Below are positions 29,519-38,956 of a stretch of 64,000 bases of DNA, piece by piece. The stretch is taken from positions 62,001 through 126,000 of the forward strand of contig NZ_WKJN01000010.1 of the NCBI RefSeq assembly GCF_009674495.1, given 5' to 3'. The DNA is from Duganella alba. GTDB taxonomy: Bacteria; Pseudomonadota; Gammaproteobacteria; Burkholderiales; Burkholderiaceae_D. A program made the position numbers and the translations under genes. Each line of letters starts with the position of its first letter. The stretch's first letter is position 1. The notes under the pieces are model-generated. The model did no database searches, was not told the DNA's origin, and was given only the letters and a program-made list of their open reading frames with translations.

Positions 29519-30646
29519 TCAGCTGGTCAGCACGACGACATCGGCGCCGTCCCACCAGGCGTACACGCGCTGGTCGCGCTTGAGCGCCGACTCGTCGTGG
29601 CGCGCCGCATTGGTGCGCGAGACCTTGACCACCAGGCCACTGTCCAGCGTGATGTGGTAGCTGGTTTCGTTGCCGAAGTAGGCGATGCCGGTGATGGTGC
29701 CCTGCACGCAGTTATAGCCATGCTCCTCGGCCTTGGCGCGCTGCTCCAGCGTCGGCGCCTCGGCCTGCACGGCGATCTTCTCCGGACGCACCGCGACCGA
29801 CACCGGCATGCCCATGGTACCGGTAATGCCGTGGGTGACGTAATGCCTGCCCTCGGGCGTATCGATGATCACGTGATCCGGTTCATCGACCGACACGCTG
29901 CCGTTGAACAGGTTGACGCTGCCGATAAAGTCGGCCACGAAGCGGCAGTTCGGCGTTTCGTAGATTTCGTCCGGTGCGCCAACTTGCAAAATACGGCCGG
30001 CGCTCATGACACCGATGCGCGTGGCCATGCTCATGGCTTCATCCTGGTCGTGGGTGACCATCACGCAGGTCACGCCGACTTCCTCGATGATGCCGACCAG
30101 TTCCATCTGCGTGCGCTCGCGCAGCTTCTTGTCCAATGCGCCGAGCGGCTCGTCCAGCAACAGCAACTGCGGACGCTTGGCCAGCGAACGCGCCAGCGCC
30201 ACGCGCTGCTGCTGGCCGCCGGACAGCTGGTGCGGCTTGCGCTTCGCGTAGTCGGTCAACTGCACCAGCGCCAGCATCTTTTCCACGCGCGCGGCGATTT
30301 CGTCCTTCGGCAGGCCGTCGCGGCGCAGGCCGAAGGCGATGTTGTCCCACACCGACAGGTGCGGGAACAGCGCATACGACTGGAACATCATGTTGATCGG
30401 GCGCTGGTACGGCGGCACGCTGACGATATCCTGGCCGGCGAGCGTGATGCTGCCGGAAGTCGGCGTCTCAAAGCCGGCCAGCATGCGCAACAGGGTGGAT
30501 TTGCCGCAGCCCGAGCTGCCCAGCAGTGCGAAGATTTCTCCCTTGTTGATCGCCACCGATACGTCATTGACGGCGCGGACGCCATCGAATTCCTTAACCA
30601 GGTTGCGGATCAGGAGGAAAGGTTCAGCAGCTCGCTCTATGGTCAT
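29519..30646 (-). CDS. potG: Polyamine-type ABC transporter ATP-binding protein (PotG-like)
   Basis: A 375-residue ATPase. Walker A is LGSSGCGKSTLL, the signature is LSGGQQQRVAL, and Walker B is LLLLDEPLGALD with MVTHDQDEAMSMA following. The C-terminal ~130 residues form the TOBE-type regulatory domain of the Pot/Mal group. First gene of potGHI. A PotF/PotD binding-protein gene is absent: a glutamine-synthetase-family gene precedes it at 57 bases, and none is found elsewhere in the window. Confidence 0.92.
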   Translation of the reverse strand: MTIERAAEPFLLIRNLVKEFDGVRAVNDVSVAINKGEIFALLGSSGCGKSTLLRMLAGFETPTSGSITLAGQDIVSVPPYQRPINMMFQSYALFPHLSVWDNIAFGLRRDGLPKDEIAARVEKMLALVQLTDYAKRKPHQLSGGQQQRVALARSLAKRPQLLLLDEPLGALDKKLRERTQMELVGIIEEVGVTCVMVTHDQDEAMSMATRIGVMSAGRILQVGAPDEIYETPNCRFVADFIGSVNLFNGSVSVDEPDHVIIDTPEGRHYVTHGITGTMGMPVSVAVRPEKIAVQAEAPTLEQRAKAEEHGYNCVQGTITGIAYFGNETSYHITLDSGLVVKVSRTNAARHDESALKRDQRVYAWWDGADVVVLTS

Positions 30647-30703
30647 GTTATTAAAAGAGTAAAATAATATTTGCCAAACCGGTGATTATAAAGCCAGCAG
30701 CGT

Positions 30704-32074
30704 TCAGACATGCAGCAATAAGTGTTCCCGCTCCCACGGGCTGATGACCGTCATGAACTCCTGGTGCTCCAGCTCCTTGATGGCCGTGTAGACGTCGATG
30801 AAGCGCTCGCCCAGCACTTCGCGCAGCCGGTCCTCCTGCCGCAGCATGGTCAGCGCCTGCGGTAGACCTTGCGGCAGCTCGTACAGATGATCGTAGGCGC
30901 TGCCGTTGTACATCGGCGTCGGCTCCAGCTGGTCGACCAGGCCGAGGTAGCCGCAGGCCAGCGTCACCGCAATCCCCAGATAAGGATTGGCGTCCGCGCC
31001 GATGATGCGGTTCTCCACGCGCCGCTGCTCGACGCCCGAGATGGGAATGCGGAAGCCCACCGTGCGGTTGTCCATGCCCCACTGGACGTTGATCGGCGCA
31101 GCAGTATGGCGCACGATGCGCCGGTAGGAATTCACATACGGCGCGAGAATCGCCATCGCCGCCGGCGTATAGCGCTGCAAACCGCCGATATAGTGGCGGA
31201 ACTGCGGTGACGGCGAACCGTCCGCCTGGCTGAAGATATTGCGTCCCGTGGCGGCATCGCTCACGCTCTGGTGCACGTGCATGGCCGATCCGGGTTCGCC
31301 GGCCATCGGCTTGGCCATGAAGGTGGCGTACATATCGTGCTTGAGCGCCGCCTCGCGCAAGGTGCGCTTGAAGTAGAACACATTGTCGGCCAGCGCCATC
31401 GCGTCGCCGTGCTGGAAGTTGAGGCCCATCTGGCCGGCGCCGGTTTCGTGGATCAGCGTGTCCACGTCGAGATTCATCAGCGCGCAGTAGTCGTAGATAT
31501 CCTCGAACAGCGGATCGAATTCGTTGACGGCGTCGATGCTGTAGACCTGGCGCGTGGTTTCGGCGCGGCCGCTACGGCCTATTGGCGCCTTCAGCGGCAG
31601 GTCGGGATCGATGTTCTTTTCGGTGAGGTAGAACTCCAGTTCCGGCCCCACCACCGGCGTCCAGCCGCGATCCGCATACAGCTTGAGCACGCGGCGCAGC
31701 ACGGAGCGCGGCGCGAAGTCCACCAGCGTGCCGTCGGCGAAGTAGCAGTCGTGAATGACCTGCGCGGTCGGGTCGATGGCCCAGGGGACGGTGGTGATGC
31801 TGCCGGGGTCCGCGCGCAAAATCATGTCGCGGTCGGTGTTGGAGATGGCGCGGTCGTAGGCCGCGTCCTCGGTCGGGTAATTGCCGGTGACGGTCATGCC
31901 CAGCACCGCCTCGGGAATGCGCATGCCGCGATCCCGTGTAAATTTGGCACGCGGCAGGATCTTCCCGCGCGCCACGCCGGTCAGGTCAGGCACCAGGCAT
32001 TCGATTTCCGTGACCCGGTTATCGTTGAGCCACTGGTCCATATCAGCATCGGAGAAGTTTTCACGGATAGACAT
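30704..32074 (-). CDS. Gamma-glutamylamine ligase paralogue 4 with a substituted metal-binding Glu
   Basis: A 456-residue GS-fold protein very close to the ligase at 24433-25803. ELEFYL, MHVHQS and RRVENRIIG are intact, but the segment that reads GQMEINF in paralogues 1 and 3 reads GQMGLNF here: Gly217 (codon 31424-31426) replaces the Glu equivalent to GlnA Glu220, an n1 metal ligand. Activity may be lost or changed. It lies directly upstream of potGHI, so it may be co-transcribed with the transporter. A recent duplication of puuA followed by divergence is the simplest origin; a regulatory role is speculative. Confidence 0.85.
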   Translation of the reverse strand: MSIRENFSDADMDQWLNDNRVTEIECLVPDLTGVARGKILPRAKFTRDRGMRIPEAVLGMTVTGNYPTEDAAYDRAISNTDRDMILRADPGSITTVPWAIDPTAQVIHDCYFADGTLVDFAPRSVLRRVLKLYADRGWTPVVGPELEFYLTEKNIDPDLPLKAPIGRSGRAETTRQVYSIDAVNEFDPLFEDIYDYCALMNLDVDTLIHETGAGQMGLNFQHGDAMALADNVFYFKRTLREAALKHDMYATFMAKPMAGEPGSAMHVHQSVSDAATGRNIFSQADGSPSPQFRHYIGGLQRYTPAAMAILAPYVNSYRRIVRHTAAPINVQWGMDNRTVGFRIPISGVEQRRVENRIIGADANPYLGIAVTLACGYLGLVDQLEPTPMYNGSAYDHLYELPQGLPQALTMLRQEDRLREVLGERFIDVYTAIKELEHQEFMTVISPWEREHLLLHV

Positions 32075-32117
32075 GTGCGTACTCCATTTTGCCGTCGACA
32101 GGTCTAGCTTACCATAA

Positions 32118-34841
32118 TCACAACCTTGCTTCCGCTGCTTCCACGCGTGTCTGCACCAGTATCTTCTTGATCTCCGGGACGCAGGAGCCGCAATTGCCGC
32201 CGGCCTTCAGGCAGGCCGTCACCTCCGGCACCGTCTTCAGATCTTTCTCGACGATGGCGTTGCAGATGGTGTTGCGGCCCACGCCGAAGCACGAGCACAC
32301 GGTGGGACCGGTGTCCGCGCCCTTCTCCACCGGCATGCCGACCAGCAGGCCGACTCGGTCGGCTTCACTCAACAGGTCCTTGGCGAACAGGCTGGCCAGC
32401 CACGCGCGCGACGGCATGTCCTGACGCGGCGACAGGAAGATGCACTGCGCGATGCGGTCGTCTACCACGTGCACGGCGCGGTACACGCCGGCGGTGCGGT
32501 CTTCGTATTCCAGCCAGTCGGCGTCCGGATCTTCCACGCCCAGCAGTTCGCGCGCCCAGCCGGTGTAATCCTGGATGGTGTTGCGGCCGGCCAGTTCGTA
32601 GCGCGCGAAGGCGCGGCCCTGGATGCGCGTCCAGTGCGCGATGCGTTCCAGGTTGACTTCGTCGCGACTCAGAATGAAGCCGTGCCAGTTGACGCGGAAC
32701 TGCTCCACGCGCACCGGCGTGTGCTTGAATTCAGGTTCGCCAGACACTGGATCGACCACCGGATTGACCACCGCACCGACGCGCGCATCGGATGCGCTCT
32801 GGCCGTTCCAGTGAATCGGCACGAACACGCTGCCGCGCGGGATGCCGCCGCCGTGCTGCACGCGCGCCACCATCGCGCCCCATTCGGACGTGATGCGCGC
32901 CAACTCGCCCTCCTTCACGCCGCTCAACAGCGCGTCCTGCGGATGCATGTCGATAAAGGATTCGGCGATGTGGTCGGCCAGCGTGGCCGACTTGCCGGTA
33001 CGGGTCATGGTGTGCCACTGGTCGCGCACGCGGCCGGTGTTGAGCGACAGCGGATAGTCTTCGCTGACGGCGTGCAGCGGCGCGCGCGGCGCGGTGGCGA
33101 TGAAGCGTGCCTTGCCGTCCGCATGGGCGTAGATATTGTCGCCGAACAGGCGCTCTTCCACCGCCAGCTTGCCGCCTGCGTCGCGGCGCACCGGCCACTG
33201 GATCGGTTCCAGATCATCGTATTCGCGCTGCTTCAGGCCTGCGAGGCCGGACATATCGAAGGCGCGCGACACGTCGCCGACGGCGTTGCGGAAGCCGCTC
33301 AGGCGCGCGTGCTCGTCAAACACGCCATGCTGGCCGCAGAAATCGAAACCGCTGTAGCCCATGCGCTGCGCGAACAGCGACAGGATCTTCCAGTCCGGCA
33401 GCGCTTCACCCGGCGCCGACAGGAAGGCGCGCTGGCGCGAGATGCGGCGCTCGGAATTGGTGACCGTGCCGTCCTTCTCGCCCCAGCCCAGTGCTGGCAG
33501 CAGCACGTCGGCGTAGGCGGTGGTGTCGGTGTTCTGCATGATGTCGGACGAGATCACCAGTTCGCACTTGTCCAGCGCGCGGCGCGCCTGATCGGCGTCC
33601 GGCAGACTGACCACCGGATTGGTGGCGATAATCCATACCGACTTGACCTTGCCGTCTTCGATGGCCTTGAACAAGTCCACCGCTTTCAGACCGCCCTTGT
33701 CCGCCATGACCGGCGAGTCCCAGAAGGTCTGCACCACATCGCGGTGTTCGGCGCGTTCCAGATCCATGTGCGCGGCCAGCATATTGGCCAGGCCGCCCAC
33801 TTCGCGTCCGCCCATGGCGTTAGGCTGGCCGGTGATGGAGAACGGTCCCATGCCCGGCTGGCCGATGCGGCCGCCGATCAGATGACAATTGATGATGGCA
33901 TTGGCCTTGTCTGTACCTGCCGACGACTGATTCACGCCCATCGAATACGCGGTGATGGTCTTGCGCGTGGCGGCGAACAGTTCGTAGAACTCCAGCAGCA
34001 CCGGCAGTTCGATGCGGCAGATCTTCGCCACCACGGCCGGATCGCTGCAATCCACGTCGGCGGTGGCAAGCGCCTTATCGAAGCCATTGGTGTGCTGTTC
34101 GATAAAGCCGGGATCAACGGCGCCAATGCGCGACAGATAGCTCAACAAGCCATTGAACAGCCACACATCGGTGCCGGCCTTGACCGGCAGGTGCAGGTCG
34201 GCCAGCTCGCAGGTAGCCGTGCGGCGCGGATCGATGACCACCAGCTTCATCTCCGGGCGCGCTTCCTTGGCCTTGAGGATGCGCTGGAACAGGATAGGAT
34301 GACACCACGCGGTGTTGGAGCCGACCAGCACCACCATGTCGGCCAGTTCCAGGTCGTCGTAGCAGACCGGCACCAGATCCTCGCCAAAGGCGCGCTTGTA
34401 GCCCGCCACGGCGGACGACATGCATAGGCGCGAGTTGGTGTCGATGTTGGCGCTGCCGATGTAGCCCTTCATCAGCTTGTTGGCGACGTAGTAGTCTTCC
34501 GTCAGCAACTGGCCGGAGACGTACAGCGCCACCGCATCCGGGCCATGCTCGTCGATGATGGCGCGCCAGTCGGTGGCGACCTTGTCGAGCGCGTCCTCCC
34601 ACGACACCCGGCGCAGGCCATCGGCCTCGCGCACCTGGGGGTATAGCAGGCGGCCTTCCAGTCCAACGGTTTCGCCCAGCGCGGAACCTTTGACGCACAG
34701 GCGTCCCTTGTTCGCCGGATGCTGCTTGTCGCCGGCGATGGCAACCGTGCCATCGGCCAGTGGCGTGGCCTGCACGCCGCAGCCTACGCCGCAGTAAGCG
34801 CAAGTGGTGCGGACAGCCAGATGGTCGGTGGACAGGTTCAA
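32118..34841 (-). CDS. nasA: Assimilatory nitrate reductase catalytic subunit
   Basis: A 907-residue molybdopterin enzyme reducing nitrate to nitrite in the cytoplasm. The N-terminus binds [4Fe-4S] through CAYCGVGCGV and a later Cys in GRLCVKGS. The molybdopterin-binding body follows (for example VGSNTAWCHPILFQR, MGVNQSSAGTDKANAI, ATNPVVSLPDA). The last ~70 residues form a BFD-like [2Fe-2S] domain with CSCFGVGRNTICNAI and CGSCVPEIKKIL. This extra domain is typical of the Klebsiella NasA type. Last gene of narK-nirB-nirD-FAD oxidoreductase-nasA; nine bases separate it from the oxidoreductase gene. Confidence 0.95.
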   Translation of the reverse strand: MNLSTDHLAVRTTCAYCGVGCGVQATPLADGTVAIAGDKQHPANKGRLCVKGSALGETVGLEGRLLYPQVREADGLRRVSWEDALDKVATDWRAIIDEHGPDAVALYVSGQLLTEDYYVANKLMKGYIGSANIDTNSRLCMSSAVAGYKRAFGEDLVPVCYDDLELADMVVLVGSNTAWCHPILFQRILKAKEARPEMKLVVIDPRRTATCELADLHLPVKAGTDVWLFNGLLSYLSRIGAVDPGFIEQHTNGFDKALATADVDCSDPAVVAKICRIELPVLLEFYELFAATRKTITAYSMGVNQSSAGTDKANAIINCHLIGGRIGQPGMGPFSITGQPNAMGGREVGGLANMLAAHMDLERAEHRDVVQTFWDSPVMADKGGLKAVDLFKAIEDGKVKSVWIIATNPVVSLPDADQARRALDKCELVISSDIMQNTDTTAYADVLLPALGWGEKDGTVTNSERRISRQRAFLSAPGEALPDWKILSLFAQRMGYSGFDFCGQHGVFDEHARLSGFRNAVGDVSRAFDMSGLAGLKQREYDDLEPIQWPVRRDAGGKLAVEERLFGDNIYAHADGKARFIATAPRAPLHAVSEDYPLSLNTGRVRDQWHTMTRTGKSATLADHIAESFIDMHPQDALLSGVKEGELARITSEWGAMVARVQHGGGIPRGSVFVPIHWNGQSASDARVGAVVNPVVDPVSGEPEFKHTPVRVEQFRVNWHGFILSRDEVNLERIAHWTRIQGRAFARYELAGRNTIQDYTGWARELLGVEDPDADWLEYEDRTAGVYRAVHVVDDRIAQCIFLSPRQDMPSRAWLASLFAKDLLSEADRVGLLVGMPVEKGADTGPTVCSCFGVGRNTICNAIVEKDLKTVPEVTACLKAGGNCGSCVPEIKKILVQTRVEAAEARL

Positions 34842-34850
34842 GATATTCCT

Positions 34851-36065
34851 TCAGGCGGCGCGCGCGGACATCGCTTCGCCAAATAACAAGGTTTGCCGGA
34901 TCGGCGAAATATCGGTGCGGTTCTGGATCAAGCCGAAGTACCACGGGCCGTCCTTCACGTCGCCATACAGCACGGCGCCGGTGACGCGGCCATTCTTGAT
35001 GACCAGCCGCTTGTAGACGCCACGGCGCACATCGCGCAGCACCAGGTCTTCGCTGCCCTCGCCGCCGATGAAATCGCCTACCGAGTACAGGTCGACGCCG
35101 GTGACCTTCAAGCGCGTTGGCGAGGTTTGCTGGACGTAGCGGCGCACGCCGGCGCCGGCCAGGTGCGCGCCGCAGACGCGTGCCTGGTCCCAGATCGGCG
35201 CCACCAGGCCGAACGTGGCGCTGCGGTGCTGCACGCACTCGCCCACCGCGTAGATGCGCGGATCGTAGGTTTGCAGCGTGTCGTCCACCACGATGGCGCG
35301 TTCGCAATGCAGGCCGGCCGCCTTGGCCAGTTCGATATTCGGACGCACGCCGGCGGTCATCACCACCAGATCCGCTGGGATCTCGATGCCGTCCTTGAAG
35401 CGCACGCCGGTCACGCGGTCGTCGCCGAGGATCGCCTCGGTCTGCGCGCCCATCATGAAGTTCAGGCCTTTCGCTTCCAATGCTTTTTGCAGCAGCAGCG
35501 CGGCAGGCTTGTCGAGCTGCTGGTTCATCAGCGCCTCGGTCACGTGAACCACGGTCACGGACATACCCTGTCGCTGCAAGCCGTTCGCCGCCTCCAGGCC
35601 AAGCAGGCCGCCGCCGATCACCACCGCATGGCGATGATTGCGCGCCATGGCCAGCATCTGCTCCACGTCCTGAATGTCGCGGAACGCCAGCACGCCACTC
35701 AGTTGATGGCCCGGCACAGGAATGATGAACGGCTTGGAACCGGTCGCAATCAGCAGACGGTCGTAGCGCACTTCCAGCCCGGACTTCGCGCGCACGATGC
35801 GCTGGCGGCGGTCGATCTGCTCCACCGGATCGCCAGCATGCAGTGTGATCCCGTGCTGCACATACCACTCGCGCGTGTTGAGCATGATGTCGTCCATGCT
35901 CTTCTCGCCGGCCAGCACCGGCGACAGCAGGATGCGGTTGTAGTTACCATGCGGCTCCGCGCCGAACACGGTGATGTCGTACATGTCCGGCGCCAGCTTG
36001 TACAGTTCTTCCACCGTACGCATGCCGGCCATGCCGTTGCCAATGACGACCAGCGCGGGTTTCAC
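34851..36065 (-). CDS. FAD/NAD(P)-dependent oxidoreductase, likely electron donor to NasA
   Basis: A 404-residue flavoprotein resembling the N-terminal half of NirB. It has the FAD-binding VVIGNGMAGMRTVEEL, RLLIATGSKPFIIP, the NAD(P)-binding VVIGGGLLGLEAANGL, VVMTAGVRPN and the FAD-contacting IYAVGECVQH. No iron-sulfur or BFD domain is present, so it probably passes electrons from NAD(P)H to NasA, as NasB/NasC proteins do. I start it at GTG 36065, which overlaps the nirD stop by four bases (GTGA); upstream in-frame starts lie within nirD. The partner is inferred from the operon. Confidence 0.85.
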   Translation of the reverse strand: MKPALVVIGNGMAGMRTVEELYKLAPDMYDITVFGAEPHGNYNRILLSPVLAGEKSMDDIMLNTREWYVQHGITLHAGDPVEQIDRRQRIVRAKSGLEVRYDRLLIATGSKPFIIPVPGHQLSGVLAFRDIQDVEQMLAMARNHRHAVVIGGGLLGLEAANGLQRQGMSVTVVHVTEALMNQQLDKPAALLLQKALEAKGLNFMMGAQTEAILGDDRVTGVRFKDGIEIPADLVVMTAGVRPNIELAKAAGLHCERAIVVDDTLQTYDPRIYAVGECVQHRSATFGLVAPIWDQARVCGAHLAGAGVRRYVQQTSPTRLKVTGVDLYSVGDFIGGEGSEDLVLRDVRRGVYKRLVIKNGRVTGAVLYGDVKDGPWYFGLIQNRTDISPIRQTLLFGEAMSARAA

Positions 36066-36412
36066 AGGCCGACCCAGACTTTGCCGCCGTCGATGCGGGC
36101 GGGATAGGTGCCCACCGAATGCTCCGGCGCTTCCAGGCACTCGCCGGTCTGCAAATCGAAGTGCTGCTTGTAGATCGGCGATGCAACCACAATGCGTTCG
36201 CCCAGCGAACCAACCAGGCCACGCGACAGCACCGACGCTTCGGAATTCGGATCGTAGTTATCGATGGCGAACACACGCGCGCTGCCGTCGTCAACGTGAA
36301 ACACGGCTACCTGCGCATCATTCAGCAGCGCACACACGCCGGTGTTGGGCACGATGTCGGCCAGGTCGCAGACGGCGATCCATTTATCGGTTTGAATATC
36401 ACGATGCATCAT
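36062..36412 (-). CDS. nirD: Nitrite reductase small subunit
   Basis: A 116-residue Rieske-fold protein without the cluster-binding Cys/His pairs, as is usual for NirD. Recognisable parts are WIAVCDLADIVPNTGVCALL, VFAIDNYDPNSEASVLSRG and ASPIYKQHFDLQTGEC. It assists NirB in reducing nitrite to ammonium with NADH. Seven bases follow the nirB stop and its own stop overlaps the next gene, placing it firmly in the operon. Two ATGs in tandem occur at the start; the first is used. Confidence 0.93.
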   Translation of the reverse strand: MMHRDIQTDKWIAVCDLADIVPNTGVCALLNDAQVAVFHVDDGSARVFAIDNYDPNSEASVLSRGLVGSLGERIVVASPIYKQHFDLQTGECLEAPEHSVGTYPARIDGGKVWVGL

Positions 36413-36419
36413 CTTCTCC

Positions 36420-38945
36420 TCAAACGACTGCGATAGGGATCACGCGCTTGCGCTCTTCCACGGTGGCCGGACGAATCTGGCCGCGCTCCTGCATGAACAG
36501 CACGTTCTCGTCGCCCTTGTCGCTGTTGACGAAGTGGCGGAAGCGTTTGCGTGTCTCAGGATTCTCGACCGCTTCCTTCCACTCGCAGGCATAGGTATTG
36601 ACGACGTGCTGCATGTCGGCTTCCAGCTCGGCGCCGATGCCCAGCTTGTCCTGCACCACCACCTGCTTCAGGTAATCCAGACCGCCTTCCAGATTCTCGC
36701 GCCAGGTGCTGGTACGTTGCAGGCGGTCGCCGGTGCGGCTGTAAAACATCAGGAAGCGGTCGATATACTTGATCAGCGTTTCCTTGTCCAGCTCCGTCGC
36801 CAGCAGCTCGGCGTGGCGCGGCTTCATGCCGCCGTTGCCGGCCACGTAGAGGTTCCAGCCTTTTTCGGTGGCGATGATGCCGACATCCTTGCCCTGCGCT
36901 TCGGCGCATTCGCGCGTGCAGCCGGACACCCCGAACTTGATCTTGTGCGGCGTACGCAGACCCTTGTAGCGGTTTTCCAGCTCAATCGCCAGGCCGATGG
37001 AATCATCGACGCCGTAACGGCACCAGGTCGAGCCAACGCAGGACTTCACCGTGCGCAGCGACTTGCCGTAGGCGTGGCCGGATTCGAAGCCGGCGGCGAT
37101 CAGTTCTTCCCAGATCAGCGGCAGCTGCTCGACGCGGGCGCCAAACAGGTCCACGCGCGCACCGCCGGTGATCTTGGTGTACAGACCGTACTTCTTGGCC
37201 ACCATGCCGACGGCGATCAGACCATCGGCCGTCACTTCGCCGGCCGGCATGCGCGGCACGACGGAGTACGTGCCGTCCTTCTGGATATTGCCGAGGAAGT
37301 AGTCGTTGGTGTCTTGCAGGCTGGCGTGTTCCTTCTTCAGCACGAAGTCGTTGTAGACGGTGGCCAGGATGCTGGCGGCCAGCGGCTTGCAGACGTCGCA
37401 GCCCAGGCCCTTGCCATGCTTGTGCAGCAGGTCGTTGAAGGTCTTCAACTGGCCAACTTTGATCAGGTGGAACAACTCCTGGCGCGAGTAGGCGAAGTGT
37501 TCGCAGACATGGTTGTTGACTTCCATGCCCTGCTTCTTCATCTCGGCCTTCATCACCTGCGTGACCAGCGGCACGCAGCCGCCGCATGCGGTGCCGGCGC
37601 CCGTGCAGCTTTTCAACTGCGCGACGGTGGTGGCGCCATTGGCGACAGCGGCGCACAGGGCACCTTTGGAGATGTCGTTGCAGGAGCAGATCTGCGCGGT
37701 GTCCGGCAATGCATCCACGCCCAGCGCCGGCTTGGCCGCGCCATCGGACTGCGGCAGTATCAGGAATTCAGGCGATTCCGGCAGCTCGATTTTATTCAGC
37801 ATCATTTGCAGCAGCGTGCCGTATTCGCTGGCATCGCCCACCATCACGCCGCCCAGCAGGTACTTGCCGCAGTCGGACACCACGATCTTCTTGTAGATCT
37901 GCTTGCGTTCGTCGATGAACTGGTAAGAGTGGCTGCCTTCGGCCTTGCCGTGCGGGTCGCCGATGGAAGCCACATCCACGCCCATCAGTTTCAGCTTGGT
38001 GCTCATGTCGGCGCCGGAGAATTCCGCCGCTTCGCCCAGCATGTGCTTGACGGCGACGCGCGCCATCTCATAGCCCGGCGCCACCAGGCCGAAGATCAAG
38101 CCGCCCCACAGCGCGCATTCGCCGATGGCGTAGACGTCCGGGTCGGAGGTGACGCAGTTGTTATTGATTTCGATGCCGCCGCGCGGGCCGATGGTCAGGC
38201 CGGCTTCGCGCGCCAGCATGTCGCGTGGACGGATGCCGGCCGAGAATACGATCATGTCGGCATCCAGATGGCCGCCGTCGGCGAATTCCATACGATGCGT
38301 GCCATCGACGCCGTCGACAATGGCGGTGGTGTTCTTGCCGGTATGGACGGTGACGCCCAGCTCTTCGATTTTACGGCGCAGCACACGACCGCCGCCATCA
38401 TCCACCTGCACCGCCATCAGGCGTGGCGAGAATTCCACCACGTGGGTTTCCAGCTTCATGTCGCGCAGCGCCTTGGCGCATTCGAGACCCAACAGGCCGC
38501 CGCCGATCACCACGCCGGTCTTCGAACGATTACCGCATTCGAGCATCGCTTCCAGGTCTTCAATGGTGCGGTAGACGAAGCAGTCCTTGCGCTCCTTGCC
38601 CGGCAGCGAAGGTACGAATGGATAGGAACCGGTGGCGATTACCAGCTTGTCGTAGTCGAGCACATTGCCGTCGGCGATGGTGACGGTTTTCGCTTGGGTA
38701 TCGATGGCGGTGGCGCGGGTGTTCAGGCGCAGCACCATGTCGTCACGGTCGAAGAAGCCGGGCTTCACCAGCGACAGGTCTTCCGCCTTTTTACCGGAGA
38801 AGAATTCGGACAGGTGCACGCGGTCGTAGGCGGGACGCGGTTCCTCGCACAGCACCGTCACCTGCACATTGGCCGCTCCGCTGTTGGCCAGGCTTTCGAG
38901 AAATTTATGGCCCACCATGCCGTGGCCGATAACGATAATTTTCAT
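36420..38945 (-). CDS. nirB: NADH-dependent nitrite reductase large subunit
   Basis: An 841-residue enzyme reducing nitrite to ammonium. Domain order: FAD/NAD module (VIGHGMVGHKFLE, GVVIGGGLLGLECAKAL), a BFD-like [2Fe-2S] domain around residue 430 (CSCNDISKGALC, CGGCVPLV), a second Cys-containing helical region, then the siroheme/[4Fe-4S] half with CVGSTWCRYG and SGCTRECAEAQGKDVG. The start at ATG 38945 has AAAGGA upstream; the frame stays open far upstream, but that part overlaps narK and is not coding. Eleven bases separate it from narK. Confidence 0.96.
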   Translation of the reverse strand: MKIIVIGHGMVGHKFLESLANSGAANVQVTVLCEEPRPAYDRVHLSEFFSGKKAEDLSLVKPGFFDRDDMVLRLNTRATAIDTQAKTVTIADGNVLDYDKLVIATGSYPFVPSLPGKERKDCFVYRTIEDLEAMLECGNRSKTGVVIGGGLLGLECAKALRDMKLETHVVEFSPRLMAVQVDDGGGRVLRRKIEELGVTVHTGKNTTAIVDGVDGTHRMEFADGGHLDADMIVFSAGIRPRDMLAREAGLTIGPRGGIEINNNCVTSDPDVYAIGECALWGGLIFGLVAPGYEMARVAVKHMLGEAAEFSGADMSTKLKLMGVDVASIGDPHGKAEGSHSYQFIDERKQIYKKIVVSDCGKYLLGGVMVGDASEYGTLLQMMLNKIELPESPEFLILPQSDGAAKPALGVDALPDTAQICSCNDISKGALCAAVANGATTVAQLKSCTGAGTACGGCVPLVTQVMKAEMKKQGMEVNNHVCEHFAYSRQELFHLIKVGQLKTFNDLLHKHGKGLGCDVCKPLAASILATVYNDFVLKKEHASLQDTNDYFLGNIQKDGTYSVVPRMPAGEVTADGLIAVGMVAKKYGLYTKITGGARVDLFGARVEQLPLIWEELIAAGFESGHAYGKSLRTVKSCVGSTWCRYGVDDSIGLAIELENRYKGLRTPHKIKFGVSGCTRECAEAQGKDVGIIATEKGWNLYVAGNGGMKPRHAELLATELDKETLIKYIDRFLMFYSRTGDRLQRTSTWRENLEGGLDYLKQVVVQDKLGIGAELEADMQHVVNTYACEWKEAVENPETRKRFRHFVNSDKGDENVLFMQERGQIRPATVEERKRVIPIAVV

Positions 38946-38956
38946 GGTCTGTTCCT

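Noticed and set aside
32469..34427. A 652-codon open frame on the plus strand opposite nasA
   Set aside because: Same reason: antisense shadow with biased composition and no motif.
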